From Qipengyuania sp. (lineage in GTDB: Bacteria > Pseudomonadota > Alphaproteobacteria > Sphingomonadales > Sphingomonadaceae): a stretch of DNA of 64,000 nt. A program made the position numbers and the translations under genes. Of the stretch, positions 44,737 through 53,473 are shown piece after piece. The DNA is taken from positions 62,001-126,000 of the forward strand of contig JAIETR010000002.1 in assembly GCA_019745075.1 (NCBI GenBank), given 5' to 3'. Numbering within the stretch: the stretch's first letter is position 1; each line of letters starts with the position of its first letter. The notes under the pieces were generated by a model. It had not been told where the DNA came from, did no database searches, and saw only the letters and a program-made list of their open reading frames with translations.

Positions 44737-45576
44737 TCATGAACCCGGCCCTAGGAAATCCTTAACGATAGTGTTGAACCTGTGAGCATGTTCGAGTTGC
44801 GTCCAGTGACCGCATTTGCCGAACATGTGGAGTTCTGCATTGGGCAGCAGCCCAAACAGTCTCAGCGCCACTTCGGGGGGAATCACCCTGTCCTCGCGAC
44901 CATGTACGATGAGCGCCTTCTGCTGAATCGAGGCCACAGTCTCATCGTCCGTCGCCAAAGCGTCGATCGCCTCTTGCCGAGGAGTGGGAAACAATCGGGC
45001 GAAGCTTTCCTGAAAGCCGGCTCTAACGCTGGCCTGGTAGCGTAGCTCGGCTAACTCGTCGGTAACAATGGTCCGATCGTAAGCGAAGATATCGAGGAGC
45101 TCTCGCATCGCTTCGAGGGAAGGCTTATAGCCCCAAACCGCATCTAGACCCTCGGTCAGCGGAAATGAGAGGCCCACGCTGCCCATCAGCACCATCTTAC
45201 CGACCCTTTCTGGGTAGAGCGCCGCAAACGCGAGTATTAGGCCGCCTCCGAAGGAGTTCCCTACGAAATCTGCTCGTTCTATGTGCATCGCATCCATAAA
45301 GGCTGCCAAATGGCCGAGCCAAAGTTCCTTTCTGTAGACGGCATTCCGGGGGCGTTCCGTGAAACCAAAGCCAACCATGTCGGGAGCAAGAACACGCCGG
45401 TGCTCGGCCAGAATCAGCATGTTGAGCCGCCAATTTGCCCAAGCCGAAACGCCAGGACCCGATCCGTGGATCATGATAACTGGTTCACCGGATCCGTGGT
45501 CATGATAATTGGTGGTGATGGAGCCGGCCTGGACTGACCGGCCGATCTCCGGATTTTTGTCTGCGTTTTCCACCAC
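44737..45576 (-). CDS. meta-cleavage product hydrolase (alpha/beta hydrolase), copy 1
   Basis: A 279-residue C-C hydrolase. Motifs are IMIHGSGPGVSAWANWR (oxyanion region), VGNSFGGGLILAFA with the nucleophile Ser near residue 106, VHGREDRVIPPEVA with the catalytic Asp, and GHWTQLEHAHRF with the catalytic His near the C-terminus. BphD, CumD and HsaD-type enzymes share these. A homologous gene is at 53474-54316; the two differ clearly, so they may act on different ring-fission products. It is followed upstream by the cupin gene on the same strand. Confidence 0.9.
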   Translation of the reverse strand: MVENADKNPEIGRSVQAGSITTNYHDHGSGEPVIMIHGSGPGVSAWANWRLNMLILAEHRRVLAPDMVGFGFTERPRNAVYRKELWLGHLAAFMDAMHIERADFVGNSFGGGLILAFAALYPERVGKMVLMGSVGLSFPLTEGLDAVWGYKPSLEAMRELLDIFAYDRTIVTDELAELRYQASVRAGFQESFARLFPTPRQEAIDALATDDETVASIQQKALIVHGREDRVIPPEVALRLFGLLPNAELHMFGKCGHWTQLEHAHRFNTIVKDFLGPGS

Positions 45577-45591
45577 TTCCTCCTCGCCTTC

Positions 45592-46137
45592 TCAGTTGTT
45601 GTCGGGCGCGCCGGTTAGGATCACCGCGAGGGTCGCGCTAGCGTCGGAGCGATTGCGCCACGCATGCCGGGTTCCGTTCTGAATGACGCTGTCGCCGGGG
45701 CGCAGCTCAGTGAGACTGCCGTCGCCAAGCTCCAGCCATAATGCCCCCGCCAGAAGCACCGCATAATCGATCGTCGAAGTTCTATGCATACCCGGTGCAT
45801 CGGGCTCGAACAGCTCGGCAAAGCCGGGGAGGAGGTCCAGCATCTCCTGGCCCGCGGCGACGGGATCGAAATCGGCGGCGAACATTACCGCATCGGGAGG
45901 AAAGTCGATAATGATGAAGGTTGACCCTCCCGGCGCTGGAACGATCGGCCCTGCCGCGGGGTCGGGACGCGCCGCATTCGCGTCGCCCGAGATGCGGGGC
46001 GGCGTCGCTGCCAGGAAGGTGGTCCGGAAGCCGGGAATGTTCTTGAAGATTGTGGGCGAGATCTGCGCATCCGAAACGAACCGCGACTGTTCTTTCCCGT
46101 CCGAGCCTGTGACAATCCGCCTATATGACCCTTCCAC
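45592..46137 (-). CDS. cupin-domain protein
   Basis: A 181-residue single-cupin protein. The fold is visible in IIIDFPPDAVMFAADFDPVA, HRTSTIDYAVLLAGALWLEL and LRPGDSVIQNGTRHAWRNRS, with His and Asp residues suited to metal binding. GTG at 46137 has AAGGAGG five bases upstream, which fixes the start. It lies 15 bp upstream of hydrolase copy 1. Enzymatic or regulatory function is unknown. A repeated inverted-repeat site lies 18 bp before its start. Confidence 0.85.
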   Translation of the reverse strand: MEGSYRRIVTGSDGKEQSRFVSDAQISPTIFKNIPGFRTTFLAATPPRISGDANAARPDPAAGPIVPAPGGSTFIIIDFPPDAVMFAADFDPVAAGQEMLDLLPGFAELFEPDAPGMHRTSTIDYAVLLAGALWLELGDGSLTELRPGDSVIQNGTRHAWRNRSDASATLAVILTGAPDNN

Positions 46138-46154
46138 CGCCGCCTCCTTGATCC

Positions 46155-46168
46155 ATACGGAGACGAAT
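46155..46168. promoter_or_regulatory. ATAC-N6-GAAT site between the cupin gene and the thioesterase-like gene
   Basis: ATACGGAGACGAAT, flanked as CC...GG, gives the inverted repeat CCAT-N10-ATGG. The right half and the bases after it (CGAATGGTAACT, 46164-46175) are identical to those at 48202-48213. It covers the possible ATG at 46167. It is one of five related sites in the aromatic module. Confidence 0.6.
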
Positions 46169-46918
46169 GGTAACTGCTCAATCCAGCAATGGGAAGTTCC
46201 GACTGAGCGAGGCGCAATGCCTGTGCCCGGAAGAAGGCATGAGGGTCGCGGTCCGCTTCGAAGGACCGATCGGGAGCGGAAATGGCGGCTATGTGGCCGG
46301 CCATCTTGCCCAAGAACTCGGCGGGCCGGATTGGACGGTCACGCTCCGGGGCGCGTCACGCTCAACCATGACATGCGAATTACGATGGAGAGCGAAGAAG
46401 CCGCATTGATGGACGGGCGACCTCCTGGATCGGCGCCCCGCGCTGGCGCTCGACGTGCCGGTGCCACCGACCTTGACGGAGGCGGAGGTGGCGAGGGACC
46501 GCTTCAGCGGCAGTGACAAGCATCCGGTACCGGCCTGCTTCGTCTGCGGGACCATGCGCGAGGAAGGGGATGGCCTGCGCATTTTCCCAAGGCCAGTCGG
46601 GGCCGGGTGATGCTCGCCGCGCCATGGATCGCGGTCGCCAGCCTTTGCGAGGTGGACGGTCGCCTGGACACCGAATATCTGTGGGCCGGCCTCGACTGCG
46701 CAGGATATTTCGTGATCGAGGATCGCGTGGCCCTCGCAACATTGGGGCGGATGACCGCGCGGATCGACGCGCATCCCCGTGTCGGCGACACGGTTATCGT
46801 CAGCGGCTGGCCGATTGCGAGCGAGGGCCGCAAGCACAAGGTCGGCACTGCGATCCACGATGTCGACGGACGCCTTATCGCCTCAGCCGCCGGCCTAGGA
46901 TTGCGCTGGAGGTCTGAG
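46167..46918 (+). pseudogene. thioesterase-like (hotdog) gene with three frame changes
   Basis: Read in one frame, this region starts MVTAQSSNGKFRLSEAQCLC and GYVAGHLAQELGGPDWTVTL, then breaks. Read on in the next frame it gives RVTLNHDMRITMESEEAALM; the first frame resumes with LDRRPALALDVPVPPTLTEA and CFVCGTMREEGDGLRIFP, and a last change leads to VMLAAPWIAVASLCEVDGRL and VIVSGWPIASEGRKHKVGTA. All three switches (near 46351, 46413 and 46606) fall at short G runs. The joined product resembles an acyl-CoA thioesterase-like protein of about 245 residues. It is either decaying or carries sequencing errors. The original start codon is uncertain. Confidence 0.6.
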
Positions 46919-46927
46919 GGTTTTAGA

Positions 46928-48148
46928 TCAATGGGACCCGAGGTAGCTAGGATAGGGTCCAAGCCTCCTCAACAGAAGGGCGGCGACCACCAGCATAGCG
47001 GAGGCTAGGAGCAGATAGGCGAGGTAATCGCCGGTGCCCGAATATAGGCCGCCGATGATGAACGGGCCGGCGACCCCACCCAGCATGGTGAAGGCATATT
47101 GCCAGCCATAGATGCGGCCATAATGAGCGAGGCCGAAATAGCGGGATACGAGGTAGGCGACGAGATCGTATTCCGCGCCCATCGCCGCCCCGACCAGGAC
47201 GATGCCGATCCCCGACCTCAGCGCTCCTCCCCCGGCGGCGATCAGGAGGAAGCCGACCGCCCCCGCCGCGCAGATTATCTGGAAGACGAGCGGCGCGAAG
47301 ACCCAGTCGACGATATACCCGCACAGGAGGCGGCCGAAGATGAGGCCGACGCCCATCAGGGACTGGAGTAGGATCGCCGTTTCGGTGCTGAGGCCGCTGT
47401 CGCGCAGGATCGGCATCATGTGCCCGATCGCGGCAAGAATGGCGGTGCTGGTGAGGAAGAAGCCTGCGCCCATCAGCCAGAAGCCGCTCGTCCGCACCGC
47501 TTCCGAAAGGGAATGGCTGGAGAGGGGGGCAGCGGGGCCTTTCTTCTCCGCTCCCTCGACAGGTGGGTATTTCATCGGGTCTTTCAAGCCGAAGAACAAT
47601 AACGGAAAGATCGCCAGGGAGAGGAACGAAAAGGCGATCCAGCTCCCGCGCCAGCCATGATCCTCAATGGTCGCTGCGACGACCAAAGGCGTGAGGAGGC
47701 TGGCGAGCGCGGTGCCCGTCACCGCGATACCGAGGGCGAGGCCGCGTGCGCTCTGGAAATGGGCGCACACGGTCTTAGTGAAGGCGATGGGCGAGGTTCC
47801 AGACCCCGCGAATGCGAGAAGGGCGTAAGCGGCGTAGAGCGTCCAGATCTGCTCCTTCACCAGCGAAGTGGCGGCGAACATGGCGGCGAGGAGGAAGAGC
47901 GAGATCATAGCCGGCGCACGCGAACCGAACCTGTCGATCAACCGGCCAGTGATCGGAGCCGCAAGCACCATGGCGATAGTGAAGCTGCTGTTCGCAATAC
48001 CAATTGCCGGACGCGACCAACCGAATTCCCGGTTCCAGGATTCCATGAACAGACTCACGGAATAAACGGGAATTGGGAGTAGCTCGCCGCCCAGCAGCGC
48101 GGTCAGGAGGAGCAGCCAGTTCCGCCGCAATTCTTCGCTTTTGGTCAG
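46928..48148 (-). CDS. MFS permease, probable carboxylate/aromatic acid transporter
   Basis: About 400 residues with 12 predicted membrane segments, for example LLLLTALLGGELLPIPVYSV, SFTIAMVLAAPITGRLIDRF and IGIVLVGAAMGAEYDLVAYL. The MFS loop motif is GRLIDRFGSR. It resembles oxalate/formate-antiporter-like carriers of organic acids. There is no in-frame ATG near the expected N-terminus; candidates are CTG at 48148 and TTG at 48130. An ATG at 48177 in a different frame (MHLPLERIGR) with a possible ribosome site would need one extra base to join, so a start-proximal frameshift is possible. Confidence 0.8.
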   Translation of the reverse strand: MTKSEELRRNWLLLLTALLGGELLPIPVYSVSLFMESWNREFGWSRPAIGIANSSFTIAMVLAAPITGRLIDRFGSRAPAMISLFLLAAMFAATSLVKEQIWTLYAAYALLAFAGSGTSPIAFTKTVCAHFQSARGLALGIAVTGTALASLLTPLVVAATIEDHGWRGSWIAFSFLSLAIFPLLFFGLKDPMKYPPVEGAEKKGPAAPLSSHSLSEAVRTSGFWLMGAGFFLTSTAILAAIGHMMPILRDSGLSTETAILLQSLMGVGLIFGRLLCGYIVDWVFAPLVFQIICAAGAVGFLLIAAGGGALRSGIGIVLVGAAMGAEYDLVAYLVSRYFGLAHYGRIYGWQYAFTMLGGVAGPFIIGGLYSGTGDYLAYLLLASAMLVVAALLLRRLGPYPSYLGSH

Positions 48149-48192
48149 CGTCCGATCCTTTCCAACGGCAGGTGCATATCCTTCTTGATACC

Positions 48193-48206
48193 ATACCCAT
48201 GCGAAT
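48193..48206. promoter_or_regulatory. ATAC-N6-GAAT site between the MFS gene and the oxidoreductase gene
   Basis: ATACCCATGCGAAT, with flanks giving TACCAT-N10-ATGGTA (48189-48210). It shares CGAATGGTAACT exactly with the site at 46155-46175. It lies 36 bp before the plus-strand ATG at 48242 and upstream of the divergent MFS gene. Confidence 0.6.
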
Positions 48207-48241
48207 GGTAACTCTTCAAGATGTAAGAAGAGAGGGCCAAT

Positions 48242-51200
48242 ATGCTGCGCAACGTGACACTGGAGGACAAATTCCAGTTGGAGCAGGAGAGGGTGATGAT
48301 CTCGGGCACCCAGGCGCTGACGCGTGTCCTCATCCACCAGCGCCGTTCCGACGTCAGCCGCGGCCTCCGGACGGCGGGCTTCGTCTCCGGCTATCGCGGC
48401 TCGCCGCTCGGCTCGATCGATGCCTCCCTCTGGGCGGCCCAGAAGCAGCTGGATGCGCACGGGATCGTCTTCAGGCCTGGCGTGAATGAGGAGCTGGCGG
48501 CGACGGCGGTCTACGGGACGCAGCAGGTTGGCTTCTTCGCGGGAGCCCGCCATGACGGCGTCTTCGCCGCATGGTACGGCAAGGGTCCTGGGGTCGACCG
48601 CGCCGGCGATGCGCTGAAACATGGAAACCTTGCGGGCACGTCAGCGGCTGGCGGAGTGCTCATCTATGCCGGGGACGATCATGCGGCGAAATCCTCGACC
48701 ACTGCGCACCAGTCCGAGCAGGCGTTGCTGGCTGCGCTGATTCCGGTCCTGTACCCGGCCTCGATCGCCGACATTCTGGAATATGGCTCCTTCGGCTTCG
48801 CGCTTTCCCGCTATTCGGGCCTCTGGGCGGGGTTCAAGTGCGTCAACGACACGGCCGACGCGACGGCCATCGTCGACACGGTCCATCCCGGCAGAACCTG
48901 GGCGCTGCCAGAGGATTTCGAGCTGCCGCTTGAGGGGCTCAACATCATCAAGGGCGAATCGCAGCTCTCGATGGAGCGGCGGACGGTGGATTTCCGGCTT
49001 CCGGCCGCGCAGGCCTTCATCCGCCGCAACCGGCTCGATCGCGTGCTTCGCGACAGCCCGCGCCGGTCCTTGGGAATCGTCACCGCTGGAAAGGCCGCGC
49101 TGGACGTCGTCCAGGCGCTGAATGCGCTCGGCCTCGACGAGCGCCGCTGCGAAACGCTCGGCATCCGGCTCCTCAAGCTTGCAATGACCTGGCCGGTCGA
49201 GCCGATCACCTTGCGCGAATTCTGCGCCGGTCACCGGCAGGTCCTCGTGGTTGAGGAGAAGCGTGCCTTCATCGAACCGCAGGTGGCGACGATCCTCTTC
49301 CACGAGCCGGCTGATCGCCGACCGGAGCTGATCGGCAAGACGGACGCCTCGGGTCGCCCGCTCCTGTCCCAAGTCAACGAGCTTAACCCGCCGCTCATCC
49401 AGGAGTCCGTGATGCGGGTCCTCGAGGCGCTCGAGCTCGTCGACAACCCGCTCCGCGCCCGCTCCGCCGAGCTCAGCCAGCGGATGCGCGACATATCCGG
49501 GCCGGCTACCGAATTCGGGCGGATGCCCTTCTTCTGCTCGGGCTGTCCGCACAACAGTTCGACGAAGGTTCCAGAAGGATCGGTCGCGCTGTCGGGAATC
49601 GGCTGCCACGTCATGGCGACCTTTATGCCGCACCGGCCGCATATGTGGCCGGTCCAGATGGGCGGCGAGGGCGCGAACTGGATCGGCATTTCGCCTTTTA
49701 TCGACGAGGACCATGTCTTCCAGAATCTGGGCGACGGCACGTTTTTTCACTCGGGCTTCCTCGCGGTGCGCGCCTCGATCGCGGCCGGAGTGAGCATCAC
49801 TTACAAGCTCCTCTACAACGATGCCGTGGCGATGACGGGCGGACAGCCGGTCGAGGGGCAGCTTGCGCCCTGGCAGATAGCCGCCGAGCTGCTTCAGGAG
49901 GGCGCTAAGAAGGTCGTCATCGTCGCCGATGATGTCGACAGATATGAAGGCGCGCCTCTCCCTCCAGGGGTTGCAGTGCGGCCCCGCGAAGAGCTCGAGC
50001 CGGTCCAGCGCGAACTCCGCGACACGCAGGGCGTGACAATCCTCATCTACGATCAAGTCTGCGCTGCGGAAAAGAGGCGGCGGGGCAAGCGCGCCGCCCA
50101 GCCCGCACCTTTCAAGCGCGCTTTCATCAACGATCTCGTCTGCGAAGCGTGCGGCGACTGCTCGGTCAAATCCAATTGCGTCAGCGTCCAGCCGCTTGAA
50201 ACGGAATTCGGCCGGAAGCGGGTGATCGACCAATCGAGCTGCAACACCGATTATAGCTGCGTCGAGGGCTTCTGCCCGTCCTTCGTGACGGTGACGGGAG
50301 GTTCGCTGCGGAAGAGGAAAGCGGACCCGGCGCTCGACGTTTCCAAGGTGGCCCTGCCAAATCCTCCGCCAGCCGCCGAGGGAGACCGTGCCGTCCTGAT
50401 CGTGGGCATCGGCGGCACCGGCGTCGTCACGATCGGTGCCATCCTCTGCATGGCCGCGAACCTGGAGGGCAAGGCCGGGAGCGTGATCGACCAGACCGGC
50501 CTTTCGCAGAAGAACGGCGCAGTCTCCAGCCATTTGCGAATCGTCTCCGACCCTACCCGCCTGGCCGCTGCGCGCATCGCCCTCAGCGAGGCAGACCTCA
50601 TCCTCGGCTGCGACATGATCACTGCGGGCGGCGCCGAGGCGATGAGCCTGCTTCGCCCCGGTGTGACTGCGGGCATCGTCAACCAGAGCCTCACCGCGAC
50701 CGCCGCCTTCACCATCGACAACGGCATCGACTTCCAACAGAGCAGGATCCTTGAGCGGCTGAAGGCGGTGCTGGAGCCGCAGCGCTCGCTCTTCATCGAC
50801 GCCACGGAGGCGACCGCGCGCCTCTTGGGAGACACGATCGGGACCAACATGTTCGTCGTCGGCGCCGCGTTACAGCGGGGCCTGCTGCCGGTTTCGCTGG
50901 ATGCGGTGGAGAAGGCGATCACGCTCAACGGTGTTGCCGTCGAGTTCAACCTTCAGGCCCTTCGCCTCGGCCGCCTTGCCGTGGCGGATCCCAGCGGGTT
51001 TCAGGCCTTGCTGGGCGGTGGCGAGACGCCCGAGGCGGAAGTCTCCACCCACTTCTCCTCGTCGGTCGAGGAACTGGTGGTGCGGCGCGCGGCCTTCCTG
51101 CGCGATTATCAGGACGAGGCCTATGCCCGCCAATACGAGGAGCACGTTGCGGCCGTCCGGGTCGCCGAGGCGCGAGCGATGCCGTTCTCCACCGCGCTCA

Positions 51201-51724
51201 CCGAGGCCGTCGCGCGCAATCTCTTCAAGCTCATGGCCTATAAGGACGAATATGAGGTCGCCCGGCTCTACACTTCGGGCGAGTTCGAGACGAAGCTGAA
51301 GGCCCAGTTCGCGGGCGACTACAAGCTCTCCTTCCACCTCGCGCCGCCGCTACTTGCCCGGCGAGACCCGGTGAGCGGCCATCCGCGCAAAATGGTATTC
51401 GGCCCTTATATGCTGCCTTTGTTCAGGCTGCTCGCAAAGGCGCGGAAATTGCGGGGAACGCCTTTTGACCCCTTCGGCTTTACGGCAGAAAGACGGACGG
51501 AGCGGCAGCTGGTCGAGGACTATGTGCGGCTCCTGCCGCACATAGTCGCAGAGCTGGAGCCAGCCAATCACGAGCGCGCGGTGAAGCTTGCTTCCTACCC
51601 GGACAAGATCCGGGGTTACGGCCACGTCAAGGCGCGCGACCTGCCCGCCGCGATGGACGAGCGAGAGCATCTCCTCAAAGCCTTCCGGAACAGCAAGGCG
51701 CAGGAGCTCCAAGCCGCGGATTAA
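48242..51724 (+). CDS. fused indolepyruvate:ferredoxin oxidoreductase-family protein
   Basis: A 1160-residue enzyme joining the alpha (TPP) and beta subunits of indolepyruvate ferredoxin oxidoreductase. Residues about 1-380 are the pyrimidine/PP-type domains (SGYRGSPLGSIDASLWAA). TPP binding is in NLGDGTFFHSG and LLYNDAVAMTGGQPVEG (about 495-540), the Cys-rich part is CEACGDCSVKSNC plus CNTDYSCVEGFC (about 638-677), and the gamma/beta domain starts at VGIGGTGVVTIGA (about 720). The family decarboxylates aryl-2-oxoacids to acyl-CoA. The Cys pattern differs from classical 2x[4Fe-4S] IorA. A role in removing an aryl 2-oxoacid in this pathway is inference. Confidence 0.9.
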   Translation: MLRNVTLEDKFQLEQERVMISGTQALTRVLIHQRRSDVSRGLRTAGFVSGYRGSPLGSIDASLWAAQKQLDAHGIVFRPGVNEELAATAVYGTQQVGFFAGARHDGVFAAWYGKGPGVDRAGDALKHGNLAGTSAAGGVLIYAGDDHAAKSSTTAHQSEQALLAALIPVLYPASIADILEYGSFGFALSRYSGLWAGFKCVNDTADATAIVDTVHPGRTWALPEDFELPLEGLNIIKGESQLSMERRTVDFRLPAAQAFIRRNRLDRVLRDSPRRSLGIVTAGKAALDVVQALNALGLDERRCETLGIRLLKLAMTWPVEPITLREFCAGHRQVLVVEEKRAFIEPQVATILFHEPADRRPELIGKTDASGRPLLSQVNELNPPLIQESVMRVLEALELVDNPLRARSAELSQRMRDISGPATEFGRMPFFCSGCPHNSSTKVPEGSVALSGIGCHVMATFMPHRPHMWPVQMGGEGANWIGISPFIDEDHVFQNLGDGTFFHSGFLAVRASIAAGVSITYKLLYNDAVAMTGGQPVEGQLAPWQIAAELLQEGAKKVVIVADDVDRYEGAPLPPGVAVRPREELEPVQRELRDTQGVTILIYDQVCAAEKRRRGKRAAQPAPFKRAFINDLVCEACGDCSVKSNCVSVQPLETEFGRKRVIDQSSCNTDYSCVEGFCPSFVTVTGGSLRKRKADPALDVSKVALPNPPPAAEGDRAVLIVGIGGTGVVTIGAILCMAANLEGKAGSVIDQTGLSQKNGAVSSHLRIVSDPTRLAAARIALSEADLILGCDMITAGGAEAMSLLRPGVTAGIVNQSLTATAAFTIDNGIDFQQSRILERLKAVLEPQRSLFIDATEATARLLGDTIGTNMFVVGAALQRGLLPVSLDAVEKAITLNGVAVEFNLQALRLGRLAVADPSGFQALLGGGETPEAEVSTHFSSSVEELVVRRAAFLRDYQDEAYARQYEEHVAAVRVAEARAMPFSTALTEAVARNLFKLMAYKDEYEVARLYTSGEFETKLKAQFAGDYKLSFHLAPPLLARRDPVSGHPRKMVFGPYMLPLFRLLAKARKLRGTPFDPFGFTAERRTERQLVEDYVRLLPHIVAELEPANHERAVKLASYPDKIRGYGHVKARDLPAAMDEREHLLKAFRNSKAQELQAAD

Positions 51725-51733
51725 GGCCGCCGC

Positions 51734-52516
51734 TCAGTCCGTACAGTCGATCCAGAGGTCGGCGAAGCCCTTCATCCGCAGCGTGTAGCGGTGCCCGGCG
51801 GCGATGGGAGCGAGCGGGCCGAAGGCGCCGGAAAGGACGAGGTCGCCGATCGCAAGCGGACGGCCGACGACCGCCATCTTCCGGGCAAGCCAGGTGAGCG
51901 CGGTTACGGGGCTTCCGAGACATGCGCTCGCCAATCCCGATGAAACCATCCTTTCATCCTCAAGAAGCTCCATGGACAGGCCGTCCGCCGCCGCGCGGTC
52001 GAACGGCCGGTGGTCGCTCCCGACCACGAACATGCCTGACGAGGCATTGTCGGCAATCGTGTCGACGAGCTGGATCTGCCAGTCGCGCACGCGGCTCCCT
52101 ACGATCTCAATGGCTGGCGCCATCCACTCTATCGCAGCTTCCACCTCGGCCTCCGTCGCATCGGGGTTGCCGAGGGCTGCCTTGAGACCGAAGGCAAGTT
52201 CCCCTTCCGCACGCGGCTGATGCACGCTGGCGACGGAGAAGCTTCCCCGATCGGGCACGCCCATATCCTCGAAGAGGATGCCGTAGTCGGGTTCATGCAC
52301 GCCAAGCTGGGATTGGACGGCCTGGGAGGTAAGCCCGATCTTGCGCCCAACGATCTTGCGGCCCTGAGCTTCCCAGAAGCGCGTGTTGATCTCTTGAACC
52401 TCGTAGCCGAGCTCCGGCAGGTTTTCGAGCAGCCGCTCGCGGATTGGCTCCACCGGCTGTGACTGATAGGCGTCCCGTAATTCCCGGGCAGCCTGTTCGA
52501 TCGCGCTCCTCTCCAT
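51734..52516 (-). CDS. 2-oxopent-4-enoate hydratase (MhpD/DmpE type)
   Basis: A 260-residue member of the fumarylacetoacetase fold. Family features are KIVGRKIGLTSQAVQSQLGV, PDYGILFEDM and a metal-binding segment RAEGELAFGLKAAL with E-x-E-type acids, and PAIEIVGSRVRDWQIQLVDT. It should hydrate 2-hydroxypenta-2,4-dienoate released by the meta-cleavage hydrolase to 4-hydroxy-2-oxovalerate, which the aldolase at 59863 then splits. It is 10 bp downstream of the SDR gene on the minus strand. Confidence 0.92.
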   Translation of the reverse strand: MERSAIEQAARELRDAYQSQPVEPIRERLLENLPELGYEVQEINTRFWEAQGRKIVGRKIGLTSQAVQSQLGVHEPDYGILFEDMGVPDRGSFSVASVHQPRAEGELAFGLKAALGNPDATEAEVEAAIEWMAPAIEIVGSRVRDWQIQLVDTIADNASSGMFVVGSDHRPFDRAAADGLSMELLEDERMVSSGLASACLGSPVTALTWLARKMAVVGRPLAIGDLVLSGAFGPLAPIAAGHRYTLRMKGFADLWIDCTD

Positions 52517-52526
52517 AGGTCCCTCT

Positions 52527-53312
52527 TCAGATCCTCGCCAATAATCCGCCGTCGCTCACGATGATGCTCCCGGTCATGCCGCGCGAATTTTCGCGCGAAG
52601 CGAGGAGGACATAGAGCCCGGCATGGTCCTGGGGCGCGGCCGCGAAGCCGAGCGGCGTCGCCGTGCCGATTGCACTGATTATCCGCTCGTCCTCCCCGAC
52701 CTCGCGGCTTCCCGTGCCGAGCGCGTCGAGCCCCGACAGCGAGGTGACGGTACCGCCCGGCGCGACTCCGTTCACGCGCACGTCCGGCGCCCATTCATGG
52801 GCAAGCTGGTAAACGAGGCCGCGCAGCGCGAATTTGGTCGCGGTATAGAGCGCGCCGCCCCCGCCGCCGCGGAAGCTGGCGGTCGAGCAGGTGAGGGTCA
52901 GGCTTCCGCCGCTTGCCTTGAGCGGGCCATAGGCCTCGCGGGCGAGGTGGAGGTGGGACGTCACGTTGATCGCGAAGATTTCCTTCGTCGCCTCCCCGAG
53001 CTCGACGGCCGTCATCTTGTCGAGGCGCTTGTGCCAGTCGAAGACGCCGACATTGCCGATCGCCGCATCTAGGCGGCCGAAGCGACCCACGGCGGTCGCG
53101 ACCGCACGTGCGACGGTCTCCGGGCTGGTGGCGTCTCCCGAAATGGTGATGCATTCGGAATCGAGCTCGTCCTGGAGCCCGGCGAGTCTTTCCTCGTTGC
53201 GGTCCAGCACGACCACCGAACCGCCCTCCTCGACGAAGCGCGTGGCGACCGCGCGTCCGATGCCGGAACCGCCGCCGGTGACGAGGGCGATCTGCCCGTC
53301 CAGCCATCCCAT
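52527..53312 (-). CDS. cis-dihydrodiol dehydrogenase, SDR family (BphB-like)
   Basis: A 261-residue short-chain dehydrogenase. The cofactor motif is VTGGGSGIGRAVATRF (about residues 11-26), the NAG-type motif is altered to GNVGVFD, the active-site Tyr-Lys is in ALYTATKFALRG (near 155) and APGGTVT follows. BphB-type cis-dihydrodiol dehydrogenases have this GNVG-like segment. The ATG at 53312 is preceded by GGGGTGA. It would turn the cis-diol made by the ring-hydroxylating dioxygenase into the catechol. Confidence 0.85.
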   Translation of the reverse strand: MGWLDGQIALVTGGGSGIGRAVATRFVEEGGSVVVLDRNEERLAGLQDELDSECITISGDATSPETVARAVATAVGRFGRLDAAIGNVGVFDWHKRLDKMTAVELGEATKEIFAINVTSHLHLAREAYGPLKASGGSLTLTCSTASFRGGGGGALYTATKFALRGLVYQLAHEWAPDVRVNGVAPGGTVTSLSGLDALGTGSREVGEDERIISAIGTATPLGFAAAPQDHAGLYVLLASRENSRGMTGSIIVSDGGLLARI

Positions 53313-53346
53313 ATTCACCCCCCACAATCTCGATTTCACAAGGAAC

Positions 53347-53360
53347 ATACGTTTACGTAT
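53347..53360. promoter_or_regulatory. ATAC-N6-GTAT palindrome between the SDR gene and the hydrolase/dioxygenase operon
   Basis: ATACGTTTACGTAT has two perfect 6-bp arms (ATACGT/ACGTAT) around TT. It lies 34 bp before the minus-strand SDR start and 113 bp before the plus-strand operon. A TTGACC (53360-53365) overlaps its right edge and could be part of a plus-strand promoter, but no good -10 was found. Confidence 0.65.
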
Positions 53361-53448
53361 TGACCCGCGCAATGCAATTAGAGCAGGAGTTTTCGCTATC
53401 ACACCACTAGGCGCGGGATTGACAGGTGCACATGCGTCGCTAACTTCA

Positions 53449-53462
53449 ATACCGTAGAGTAT
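53449..53462. promoter_or_regulatory. ATAC-N6-GTAT site immediately upstream of the aromatic operon
   Basis: ATACCGTAGAGTAT, continuing GG as in the sites near 46155 and 48193. It ends 11 bp before the ATG at 53474, so it overlaps the leader of the hydrolase gene. Together with the palindrome at 53347 it makes two sites in one 161-bp gap. Confidence 0.5.
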
Positions 53463-53473
53463 GGGAAAGCCTT

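Noticed and set aside
48641-50737. 698-codon open frame on the minus strand
   Set aside because: Lies wholly inside the indolepyruvate oxidoreductase-like gene on the other strand, with no domain or ribosome site.
53360-53402. TTGACC at 53360 as the -35 of the aromatic operon promoter
   Set aside because: No acceptable -10 lies 16-18 bp downstream; TATCAC at 53397 is about 31 bp away. Kept only as a remark in the site entry.
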